DNA of 29,408 nt from Beroe ovata (taxonomy: Eukaryota > Ctenophora > Nuda > Beroida > Beroidae), in contig CAMPET010000020.1 of NCBI GenBank assembly GCA_946803715.1, forward strand, positions 168,861-198,268, read 5' to 3'. A program made the position numbers and the translations under genes. Below are positions 20,278-29,408 of this stretch, one piece after another. Numbering within the stretch: the stretch's first letter is position 1; the number at the start of each line of letters is the position of its first letter. A model generated the notes under the pieces. That model saw only the letters and a program-made list of their open reading frames with translations. It ran no database searches and was not told where the DNA came from.

Positions 20278-23200
20278 GGTGAAAGTGATGGACACGTCCC
20301 GAGAACAGTATCGCCGCGGTTTGTATCTGGTATCGTAGCGCTGTGGCGCGTACGACGACGACCGTTTTTTCCTGTCGTCAGGGGAAGAGGGGATGCGCTC
20401 AACCTGGCTCTCTGACCAGAACCTGGCGGAGTGGGGGAAAATCTTAGGAGAGGAGCGAGCAAAAATACTTCTTTAATCGACTATATTCAAAGATTCTAGG
20501 CAGACTTGCTCGAGTGAAATATTTCGGAAGGTTAGGACGAAGGGCATCTTATAAACCCAAAAACCAAATGGAATTTGAATGATCATATACCTAAAAAGGC
20601 TTGGATTTGAGGCGACCCTTCCAAAAACACCCCGCAATCACTCACCTTGGTCGAGTGTAAACCGGGGCTGAAAGTGGCGCCGGCTCGGAGTTGAATCTCG
20701 GCGGCATCTGGAGTGGCACATCTGCTAGTGCTACGGACAGGTAGGGGGAAGTATCCCCAGCCCCACCACTACTCCCATAGCCGCTACTGCTGCCGCTGGG
20801 GGTGGCGCTGGGCGGCGCCGAACAGTGCTTGAACTCGGAGGTAGATGGCTCTGTTTGTCGGGCGCTCCCCGGGTCAGGAAATTTGAAGTACCGGGATGTC
20901 GTGAGACTGAGACAATAACGCATGATAAGATCGAGGGAAGATCATGAGATCTAAGTTAAAATTAAGATCAAATGAGAATTTCTATGGGTGTGAAGGGATC
21001 AATGTGATTAGGCTATCAAATGAGATAGAATTTGTATGGGTGTGAAGGGATGGTTTAAGTGATCTATGGTGAATTGCAATCTCACCCGAGCGCACATATC
21101 TGTCGTTCTAACCCTTCCAATCTTCGCTTCTGCAGCGTATTCGCTTCCTCATTCCTGCAACATCAGATGTTAAATGTTATCAACATCAGATGTAAAATCC
21201 GACATGCGTGCTAAATGCTTGATCCTGAATTGGCATCAGTTTATATTCAGACCATAGAGATAGCCTGATATCTTCCCAAAGGTATAAATACCGTTTATTA
21301 ATAAGCTTTGGCAAGCATATGGTTCCCAGTATATCAGCAAGAAAAGGTAACAGTACGGAATACCCAACTTCTAGAATACCCAATGTCGCGAATACCCAAC
21401 GTCCCGAATACCCAACGAAAACATAATATCGTGCCAAGCATCAAAATCATCTCAAGATTGTGCCAAGACTGAACAAGTTCTAACTTTTTGAGGAGATTCT
21501 TGAGAGTTGAGATCTCAGATTCGAGAGATTGAGAATGAATCTTGCTCTCCTCGATTTCTTCTCTCAATCTGCTGTTATCTTGCCGTAGCAGACAAACCTC
21601 CTGAGTTGAGGTTTCGAGTGAAGGTTGTGATGTGGAGTAAAATTAGAATACTGCTGGATGTAATGATTAGAATGCTGCTGGATGTAAATATGATGGAAGA
21701 TTCGCGGGAAGACGGACATTTTAGTGCAGCTTACTTTCTTCTGATAGGCCAAGACAGGGTAGCTTTCTCCAGTGTACTTAGCCTGAAATAATTGAGATGA
21801 TAATTGAGATGATAATTGAGATAATAGTCAGGCAAAACGTGATGATATAATCGGCTAATAAGCATCATGAAACACTTCTTTGGAGTGAACCGCTTACGCG
21901 GCTTGCTAATTCATTCATTTTGAATCACATCCGCGATCTCTGGAAGGATCTCGAATGACGCGATATATCCAATATATGAGTCGTGTTATTATGATTCACG
22001 TATTATATCTTAAATATTAGGTATCTATTTAAAGTACTATGACTCATAACATATTCTTTCTATCACCTTTGACTGATATTGCACCAAGTCTGTTTCTGCG
22101 ACGATATCATATGTGGGCATAATATATTGGTCACCACAAAGCAACATACAAATTACGAGAAATACGATTCTAAAAACTTGTCATCATGCCCCTCGAGAGT
22201 AGAATTATCATGAATTTTGAGTATTTATCATTTATTGCCGAACATTATTAATGATATGCATCAACCAAATTTGTGCTAATGGTCTCTACTGTCTACACAA
22301 AGGTCGTGGCTCCATTACTCAGTGAGTAGGTTCGTGATTTTTGGACCATTGATCGATGATTTTGATGAGTAGCGACACCCGAACATTTGAAATAGTAGAA
22401 AGACCAAAAAGTGTTAAATATTGACACCATCTTCATTATTTTTTTACGTTGAAGCCACTGATAGATATCATTTCACAATGAAAAGTAAAAGGAGGAGAGT
22501 ATTATTCTTTTTTGACACCACTTTTCCTTGACACGTCTACACTTGGATCTATAATTCAATCCTCTATATTTTGTTGAACAACATAAACTGTAAACGTATT
22601 GAAACGAGCTGAATGACTTACCAGGAAGGAATTTTCGATGAACCGCAAGAATTTGTCACAATTGCAGACACACATGAAGCCAGCTAAACAAGGTTATTAT
22701 GAATGACAAGTTCAGAAAGGTAGCGAAGATGAACGAACAACGAGTTTAACAGATCAATGTATGGTCAAACGCACGCGTCTATATGCTAGAACTTAGATTT
22801 ATTGAGAACCATTGAACCATATTCTCTAATGAATCTCATGTATGAGGCACTCTATATATTGCTACATGCTATAAAGAAGCAAGGCCCAAGGGAGACAAAA
22901 AAGCTCTAAATATAGAGCAATCCTCTAGCGAAAACAACAACAAGTTACACACGCTTCCGCCCGTGTGCCGCGCAGAGCCACTTTATGATCCCAAATCAAT
23001 GGCAACTGAATACATACGCGCGGGTCCGTGACAAATATATATTATACTGTATTTTAGTGAACTCACGCACACTCACTCACTCACCCTATCTCTAGAGAGA
23101 GTACAAACGAATGAGGAGGTCAGGAGGGATGGTCACGTGACTCACGTCGACCAATTGTCAGCCTGTGACACGACAAGCAGTACTGGCTTTGTGTTTGGTT

Positions 23201-26179
23201 ACACCATTAATGGAATAATATGTGCATGGGTAGCTCACGAATAAGCTAGTGTAGTAGTAATCTCTAATATACTTTTATTGGGCCATCACTTTATCTAATA
23301 TTACGCTAAATAAACTGACAGGGAGATCAGTTCTTATCTCCGAGACATCAAGATATGATATTGACAGCGCGCGCTATGAGTGCGCGCGCGCGAAGAAACG
23401 CAAAATATTATAAGTCGAAATTGAAACTATTCGAAAATTCATATCTGGTGCATTATTAACCGGGTAGGGCTACATGGCTAAAGCAAGGGAGGGCTGATAC
23501 GAGGAATTGCTGCTATCTGGGGGCTCTAGGTCGACAAATATTGACAAAGTGGAAAATATGATAGACCCACTACAATAGGTGATGAATGGATATCATATCC
23601 GCAAGATATTTTCATTTTGATTACTCCTCCTCAATCTTCACCTCTTTTATTTGAATGAGTAGGGAGGAGTATTATTATAGTAGAGGCGAGAGGAGGATTG
23701 AGCATAGAATGAGAGAAGACATAGGTAGAGTTCCTGAATGAATATAGAGTCACTGGTGTTGCCATGGCAACATCAATATAGAAAAGGTATATTAATACCA
23801 ACTAATGAAATATAGTGGGACAGACAAAATGGTGCACGTGTTCTTTTGTCTAGCGAAGACACAATCATTCACTTCCCAAAAAGGGGAAATAGAGTGAGCT
23901 TCAATGAGATTCATTACTCATTATTCATTGCGAAGACCGTAGAATCGACAGAAATAGATCAATCTATTTCGGTCACTGATTCCAGTACTGTTACGAGCAA
24001 TCAACCAATGGAGAAACACTATTCGATTTTTATGAAGTAATGAAACAACCTTTTTAATGTCATTTCTGAGAAGCGGGCAATTTTTGCAACGAATATTCGA
24101 CAACTCTAATTTCCGGTCAAGATATAGACCAAGTATACGCTTCAAATCATGTAAGACAACATTAACACAACATTAAGACTACTATAAAACAGAAAATTTG
24201 GAACAGCCGACCCTTCATATATAACAAGATCTATTTTCAAATGACTTATTTGAATACTAAATACATTTCAAGTTGAATATGTTATTTTTCTTACCTCGGT
24301 GTTGTTGAGGGGGGAGGGAGAGATGTTCAGATGAGCTTCATCAGCGCACATCACAGCAGCAACGGGGAGCGGAGATCTTGGGAGTTCGATCCTCCGCAGA
24401 TTAATTTCCTTCTCTTCCCTCCCATCTTGATACTGTGGGAATTTATAATATGTACTGTGGTTACCACAGCGTGGTAAACAATGGACTATACTATGGAAGG
24501 GTTGAGGATATATATGAGGGACCAGATTCTAAACTGGTATATGTGCACACATACCATTTTTAATGAAAGAAGGGTACCACGATGATCAGAAGACAAATTT
24601 GGGAAGGTTGAGAATATCATATTTATAGGTAGAATACCATGGTGGTACAAAATATTCGAGTATTCGAATGGAAAATGTCAGAGTACTGAGGTTGGTAAGT
24701 CCTGCATAACCTATATTCTATAGCTGTTACAGAGGTGTTTGTCTAGTTTTGGATTCAGGTGAACAATTAGAGCCACATAACTCCAATTCATATTTTCTGT
24801 TGCCTTATTCCCGGGTATCAATCGATGGGGACTGTGACAGAGTTGAAAATCACGTATGGATCGGGCACATTTAGCTGAAAACTCTCCCCATTGGCCATCA
24901 TCAAATTGATACTGAAGCTCAGTAATGTCCTAGACAATAAGAAGTGCATACCACTATAAAGGACATGATAATATCACTACAAAAATTCTCAGAAAAGGGC
25001 ATTCAATCAAAATAGGGTGACTTTTTGTCGAGATTTTTTGTTGATCCGTGCACCCTTCTTATTATATGACATGATGTGTGCGGTTTTATTATAAGGAGAA
25101 CTTTCATCAGAGGGGTTTTTGTTGGAGTTTATTATAATTCGCAGAAACGGTCCGAGCTCAACTTTTCTGAACTACAACGACACGGCTCACAGGCATTCTC
25201 AGTCGATATCGCAATATCCCCGTATGATGAAGTTTCATGATGGTAACGGTGACCACATTGTTGTCAAGAGATCAAAGTTTTGGAGGAAGTAGATGGTATG
25301 ACAATCAGTGAGTCTGGGCAGAGTGGCTGCTAATAAGTTTTTTTTTACCAAACTGTTATGACTAGGCCTTAAATTAGATGAAGTCTATCAAACTTAAATG
25401 GACGAAAATAGTTATAAGTAAGTTACCTGGTTGAAACATGGTTTTTCGTGAAGGGATAATTTCGCAAGATTCATTACTCCCAGTTTCGTTCTATCTGAAA
25501 ACAGATACACTATAGTTATACAATAAGGACATTGAAATGTACATTGTACATGATACACACACTGTTGTACACTATACACACTCTTAAATGTACAATGTAC
25601 ATTCGTATGGCATAACATCCTGTAAGTATACCATAGCAACTGTGACAGGAGTAAACCTATCACACCTGACATTCAGCTGAGACATAACATACCTGACAGA
25701 CACGTTGGAGAATGTTTGTTCAATATCACGTGATTCCCGTCCGCCGAGAGGTCGTTCATCGAGCCACCGTAACATGGGATGAAGTGGTCGCCTCCCAGCG
25801 GGTCGCCCATAATCGACCAATACTGCGTCATCTTGCTCGCTATTACAGGGAAAGAGAAAGAGAGGATTGTTACATTTTGCGTGGGATTTTCTACAGAATT
25901 TCCAAATTTCCGAGGAAATGGAAATTTAGATTCCGGCAGTTAGTCAGAATTAACTGGAATGATAAAAATATTAAATCGTCGCTTAAATAAGTACAATTCT
26001 TATCTGTTTCATAAATGCACCTCAATACCCATCTTATAGCTATGACGGACAGGATTGAGATTGACTCCGACAAAATTAGATACTTTAATTAATATGGCGA
26101 AGCGAGTCAGAAGATCACGAATCGCGTGATATATGGCCCATATAATGATTGGAAACATACTTGAAAGAGCCGAATTCAT
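20278..26179 (-). CDS. Multi-exon coiled-coil protein, unknown family
   Basis: Minus-strand exons: 26179-26161 (ATG 26179-26177, MNSALS), 25839-25693, 25494-25427, 24432-24295, [one exon apparently unseen], 22683-22622, 21782-21735, 21600-21485, 21154-21086, 20906-20646, 20422-20278. All have GT-AG borders, and phases agree at every junction except between 24295 and 22683, where a segment of length 1 mod 3 is needed. The in-frame stop just before the ATG supports the start. Product: a 124-residue N-terminal part with no known motif, a Cys-rich stretch (MCVCNCDKFLRF), a coiled coil across 21600-21485 and 21154-21086 (heptads such as LRREIEE-type, SLESEISTLKNLL, RLEGLERQI), then a Ser/Pro/Gly-rich tail and a basic segment (RKKRSSS, RYKPRRY). 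The last exon ends at a GTGAGT donor, so coding continues to lower coordinates. It may be the N-terminal part of the Rab gene (RASEF/CRACR2A-like order: coiled coil, linker, Rab), but I saw no EF-hands. Candidate extra exon: 24929 downward, acceptor TTGTCTAG. Confidence 0.6.
20646..20906 (-). other. Pro/Ser/Gly-rich exon
   Basis: 86 codons between an ATTGTCTCAG acceptor and an AG|GTGAGT donor. Composition is low complexity (SGSSSGYGSSGG, PLSAPVY), so it is probably disordered. It joins exon 20422-20278 through AG+G (Arg). Confidence 0.75.
21086..21600 (-). other. Coiled-coil encoding exons
   Basis: Exons 21600-21485 (38 codons plus 2 bases) and 21154-21086 (split codon, 22 codons plus 2 bases) join through AA+G to form about 60 residues of continuous coiled coil. 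Leu, Ile or Val recur at heptad spacing with Glu, Lys and Arg between. The frame is set by the splice phases on both sides. Such segments usually mediate dimerisation. Confidence 0.75.
21786..21825. repeat. Short tandem AATTGAGATGAT repeat
   Basis: About three copies of a 12- to 13-base unit lie directly upstream of, and partly within, the polypyrimidine region of the acceptor at 21784. Confidence 0.8.
21826..22621 (-). other. Intron of the coiled-coil gene
   Basis: AT-rich. I see no additional exon or repeat family in it. Confidence 0.5.
23132..23141. promoter_or_regulatory. GTCACGTGAC E-box next to a CCAAT box
   Basis: A perfect GTCACGTGAC palindrome, followed within 20 bases by CACGTCGACCAATTG. 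An E-box plus CCAAT pairing is common in promoters, so an alternative or internal start is possible. Confidence 0.4.
23366..23392. repeat. Alternating GC inverted repeat
   Basis: AGCGCGCGCT (23366-23375), then TATGAG-type spacing and TGCGCGCGCGCG (23381-23392). The arms can pair. Alternating purine-pyrimidine GC is prone to Z-DNA. CGCGCGAAG at its right edge resembles the CG-rich flanks near 742 and 6862. Confidence 0.7.
23758..23771. promoter_or_regulatory. Perfect RFX X-box palindrome
   Basis: GTTGCCATGGCAAC is the ideal symmetric X-box bound by RFX factors, which drive ciliary and other genes in animals. It lies in an intron of the coiled-coil gene. Confidence 0.5.
24433..25426 (-). other. 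Intron region of the coiled-coil gene with one candidate exon
   Basis: After CTTATTGTCTAG (minus, ending at 24930) an open frame of about 70 codons runs from about 24929 to 24718 (begins DITELQYQF). I could not find a donor that keeps phase with exon 24432, so it is not included in the gene model. CTGTGGTTACCACAG (24455-24469) is an inverted repeat carrying two RUNX-like TGTGGT cores. Confidence 0.4.
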
Positions 26180-26890
26180 TCACCAAGGTCAATAGATTCA
26201 TCAAGTTGTTTGACGACAATGAAATACGTAAATTGTGCGTGTCCTACACCACTACTCTACTCACAACAACACAGACTTGAGTCACTAAAATCACCAGCGT
26301 TCTGTTTTCAGTGCGTGATTTCATTGCAAATCGCCTGTAAAAGACTGTCTGCATCTTTTATTTTTCAAGAAGAATATTGTGCTCTCTTCAGAAGCTCAAA
26401 ACAAGGGAGATGTTAGAGAACACTGATAGTTCTCCCTTGATAACAAGTCCAGAACCTTCCCAATAGCGTAGTATCTATACAAGGAACAACACTGAAAACA
26501 AGTTTTTTGGTTCCATGGATCTCAGAAACGCACGCTACTCGCACACACACACACACACACACGCATGTCGCTCAAACAAAGATGTACAATATGTATATAC
26601 GCACGAATACACGTCAAAACGCACAATCATACACGCACACACGTTCATAAGACGGCAGAATCCACGCACACTATAACACACGAACAAAGGGGGGACCGAT
26701 TAGACCAAATACCCCCCCCCCTCCACCTGAGAGTAGGGGGAGAAGGAGGAGCGGGACAACACGAGCTATAATCAAAAATAATTAACACAATGACAACCAC
26801 ACAGACACACAGACACAGAATTATTATAGCCACGCATATATAGCTAGACACAGACATTATAGCCAGACGCAGACATAATAGCCAGACTGA
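26180..26890. other. Upstream region of the coiled-coil gene
   Basis: Expected to hold the 5' UTR and promoter of the minus-strand gene. No TATA box or other start element is clear. It contains a short (CA)n tract (26537-26563), a C9 run near 26711, and three imperfect copies of ATAGCCAGAC-containing ~20-bp units (26839-26890). Confidence 0.4.
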
Positions 26891-26892
26891 GG

Positions 26893-27110
26893 CTGTCTGT
26901 ATACACGCGTTGTCTGTACACACACGCGTTGTCTGTACACACACGCGCTGTCTGTACACACACGCGTTGTCTGTACACACACGCGTTGTCTGCGCACCCA
27001 CACGCGTTGTCTGAGTACACACACACGCTGTTTGTACACACACAAGCGCTGTCTGTGTACACACACACACGCGCTGTCTGTGCATACACACACGCGCTGT
27101 CTGTGCACAA
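26893..27110. repeat. CG-containing minisatellite, about 11 units of 17-25 bp
   Basis: The basic unit is TGTCTGTACACACACGCGT (19 bp), perfect at 26911-26929, 26949-26967 and 26968-26986, with length variants on either side. Each unit ends in an ACGCGT or GCGC core. The long Val/Cys/Thr frames on both strands are translations of this array. Confidence 0.93.
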
Positions 27111-29321
27111 AAAAGCAGTCTATGTACGAACAACTGTCTATGCACAATGTAAAATGAGTAAACATATACTACGAGAGTTCACGTGATCAGAACCATCGTA
27201 AAGAAGGGTACAAAAATATATAACGCACTTCTCGCTATCTCCTATGCTGTACCCATCTATAAAAATAGCAGCTTTCATTATTGGATTGAAGTTCCTCTGA
27301 ATCCAATAGCAAAAGTGAGTACACAAGTTTCTGGTATGAGACTCAAATTTTGTGTCGTGGTGAGTTCTTATTAATATTTTGTTGGGCCGAATGCCGCTAC
27401 ATTCAACATGGTATGCACTATGCGTGAATCATTTCCTTGATTGTTGGCTCTTTCGTCGGAATCGAATTTTCATCATTCGATTTTTATAAGGCAGGGGATA
27501 TGGCTTCAAGGAGTGATTTTCCATCACACATACGGTATATCTGCAGAAATCAGTTTTAATATCGAAACTTTGGTATGAAAAATGAAATGAAAACCAGTGA
27601 AAGACACAACTAGAACAAAACGTAGCCTGCAAAACTTGATAAACCATAACCTGTCATTAACCAAGAACCAGTGACAAACCAAGCGATAAACCATGATAAA
27701 CCATGAACAGTATTTAACAGAATTTGACCATATCGCGATATATAGATATCACTGCATTATCAGATGCCAGGAGATAATAATGGACATTGACCACGCAGGG
27801 GTGAAGCTCGATATCTATAAAGTTCACGATCGCAGTGCGTGATTAGCTCACAGCATGCGTGATATTTATAATTGCGTGACTATACGATGCGTGATCATAA
27901 CGTGACGCATGCATCATTATAGAGTTCACATAATAAAATCACTGATATGATATGCTCGGTCAATTTGTGTCACCAATGCCAAACTTTAGACAAAATGTGG
28001 CAACAATATCATATCAATGGTATCGACTTATACGATATCTAAAATGTCGAACAACTCAGAACTATATGAGTAACAGTTGAATCACGCCATATCTATTATA
28101 TCATGACAGATTTTGAATCAATACGATTATGGGATTTGTTAAATTTAAGATAAATTACCAAGAGAGTGGGTGTGCGTGTGTGTGTCTGACTGTGTAGACA
28201 CACGCACACACATGTGTGTGGGGGGCGGGGAAATGAAAGTGGAACATCATGCGTGCTATAACGAGGGATATGATGGATTCATAGGCCGACAAACTCCACT
28301 GCATATGTCACGCCTCAAACTATTGTTCATAGCACACTTTGCTCCGCGCCAATATTCGCATACAGCATGGTCACAGATTCACGTCTCGGTGCTTATTCGA
28401 AACAACGGCATCATATATGTTCCATCTCCAACCCAATCGATAAATCGATAATTTTTCTCATCGTTTCTGATTCAAACGCTAAATTCAAGTAACAGAAATC
28501 CCAGGAAGCCACTATAATCAACAAAACTCAGGTCAATTGAAGCGATGCATAGTAGGATTCAGAATTGAATCAACTATTATCGCAACCTAAGTTTTATATC
28601 GAAGTTGGATAGGCGTGGTTTCCATATGCAGATTCACAGTTCACAGTACCATGTCTAGACACTATATTGTAATCAAAAATTGAATCCTGTAGTAATTCTG
28701 CAACTTTTGCAGTGAATCAAATGAGCGCAATATTTCGTAGCCTGCGCTCAATTTCAGATTAAAATAGGATCATAATGGGCGCATAATAATCGAACCTTCG
28801 CAAGAAATTTGCAAAACTGCACTCGACACAAAACGGTGTCGGAAACGTAGATATTTACCCCTGACCACCAAAAACGCGTGAAATAGTATTTGCCACACGA
28901 CAGCTGTACGTTCTAACACAATCCTCTAACTCTATAGTACAGCCCCCCCGTGCCTATCATAACAAACCAGATTAATCAAATGGTGGTCTATTTTAGGGAA
29001 CAATATATTGTGTGTGGGTACGCGACAAGTGTAAAATAAGTTCAGTGATCAGTTGGTAACGACGACTATAAACAGATGGGTTACCGGTACTAAAATGTAT
29101 GGACTGTGGTTGGACCAGCTTAGAAGGTATTTTTGTATGGTCTTACAAATATAATAGTAAAATATGGTCCTTGAATAATATTGTAGGACCCGTATATTTC
29201 GGTGCCGAAAAGACGTTTAACGCTCAAATTCGCTTTATTTCAGGTACCATGTTAAGAATCTGGTACCTGAAAGAATGCAATTTGAGAGTTATGTGGTTTA
29301 AGGGTATGTTTAACTAAAAAA
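27111..29321. other. 2.2 kb without a supported gene
   Basis: AT-rich. Open frames here (for example + 29099-29317) lack splice partners and recognisable motifs. The stretch contains a TGCGTGA cluster (27836-27894) and a GT/CA tract (28167-28216). Confidence 0.45.
27836..27894 (+). promoter_or_regulatory. Cluster of four TGCGTGA motifs
   Basis: TGCGTGA at 27836, 27856, 27873 and 27888, with TGACGCA (near reverse complement) at 27904. The core GCGTG matches the xenobiotic response element bound by AhR/ARNT-type bHLH-PAS factors. No gene start is adjacent, so function is inference. Confidence 0.3.
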
Positions 29322-29370
29322 TGCCCGTCCCCAGGCTTTGGCACGGAGTCTTCCGTTAGCAAGACGGGCA
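29322..29370. ncRNA. Candidate three-way-junction RNA structure
   Basis: An outer 8-bp stem TGCCCGTC (29322-29329) with GACGGGCA (29363-29370) encloses a 5-bp hairpin ACGGA-GTCT-TCCGT (29343-29356) and a weak CCA/TGG hairpin. It is too short for a tRNA and lacks the hammerhead CTGANGA core. It may be an RNA element or part of an inverted-repeat transposon end. Confidence 0.35.
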
Positions 29371-29408
29371 GTGTGTGCGTGTTTGTGTGTGTGTTTTTGT
29401 GAGTGTTT
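29371..29408. repeat. GT-rich microsatellite at right edge
   Basis: GTGTGTGCGTGTTTGTGTGTGT-type sequence continues to the end of the window. Confidence 0.85.

Larger units (their letters stand above)
22684..24294 (-). other. Intron region with a probably missed exon
   Basis: Phase demands at least one further exon here. I could not identify it. The region holds a GCGC-rich inverted repeat (23366-23392), an X-box palindrome and a TCACGTGA site, listed separately. The + strand frame at 23846-24040 has no splice or homology support. Confidence 0.4.

Noticed and set aside
25584-25820. Arg/Pro-rich minus-strand frame (begins MVDYGRP)
   Set aside because: Same exon as the coiled-coil gene's second exon, but this frame does not match the phase of either neighbouring exon.
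26645-27186. 166-residue and overlapping Cys/Val/Thr-rich frames
   Set aside because: They are translations of the 19-bp minisatellite; all frames on both strands are open for the same reason.
29322-29370. tRNA or hammerhead ribozyme
   Set aside because: Too short for a cloverleaf and lacking the conserved hammerhead core; kept only as a generic structure candidate.

Overview
The window is eukaryotic and almost certainly comes from an invertebrate animal. Genes are split into short exons with GT-AG introns, CA/GT microsatellites are abundant, and two protein families common in animals are present: a RIPOR/FAM65-like protein and a Rab GTPase. A sponge or another early-branching metazoan is possible, but I cannot establish that from this sequence. 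The assembly is imperfect, with a 227-base run of N (12009-12235) and single Ns at 3962, 8262, 13589 and 15543 that look like contig joins.

Region 1 (394-6103, + strand) holds the 3' two thirds of a RIPOR/FAM65-like gene. The exons encode a C2-like beta-rich module, a Ser/Pro linker and a helical, HEAT/ARM-like C-terminus. About 1.65 kb of it occurs twice (2307-3961 and 3963-5631), separated by a single N. Splice phases and near-synonymous divergence suggest two unmerged haplotype contigs rather than a true exon duplication. Keeping one copy gives an uninterrupted chain of about 661 residues.

Region 2 (6104-7911) is the tail-to-tail intergenic space, with candidate poly(A) signals for both genes and a perfect 13-bp hairpin. 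Region 3 (7912-9720, - strand) encodes a Rab-type GTPase with P-loop, WDTAGQE, NKL and SAK motifs and a prenylation-type CVIL end. An N lies in the middle of its G4 motif, and an in-frame TGA lies near the start of its last exon. Exons further upstream on the same strand (10996-11395, 12913-12943, 14428-14717) may belong to it: a basic/Ser-rich linker, a mini-exon and an acidic, Cys-rich segment.

Region 4 (14718-20277) has no gene I can support. It holds microsatellites, a 36-bp repeat pair and unassigned open segments. Region 5 (20278-26179, - strand) is a multi-exon gene of unknown identity with a two-exon coiled coil followed by a Pro/Ser/Gly-rich tail. It could be separate, or it could be the N-terminal part of a large coiled-coil Rab of the RASEF/CRACR2A/Rab44 kind; I found no EF-hands. 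Region 6 (26180-29408) is non-coding as far as I can see, with a CG-rich minisatellite, clustered short motifs and a candidate branched RNA structure at the right edge.

I see no bacterial operon, CRISPR array, tRNA/rRNA gene or intact transposon. The observations most worth checking are the haplotype duplication, the broken or recoded Rab exon, the possible large Rab, the RFX X-box palindromes and the excess of TCACGTGA sites.
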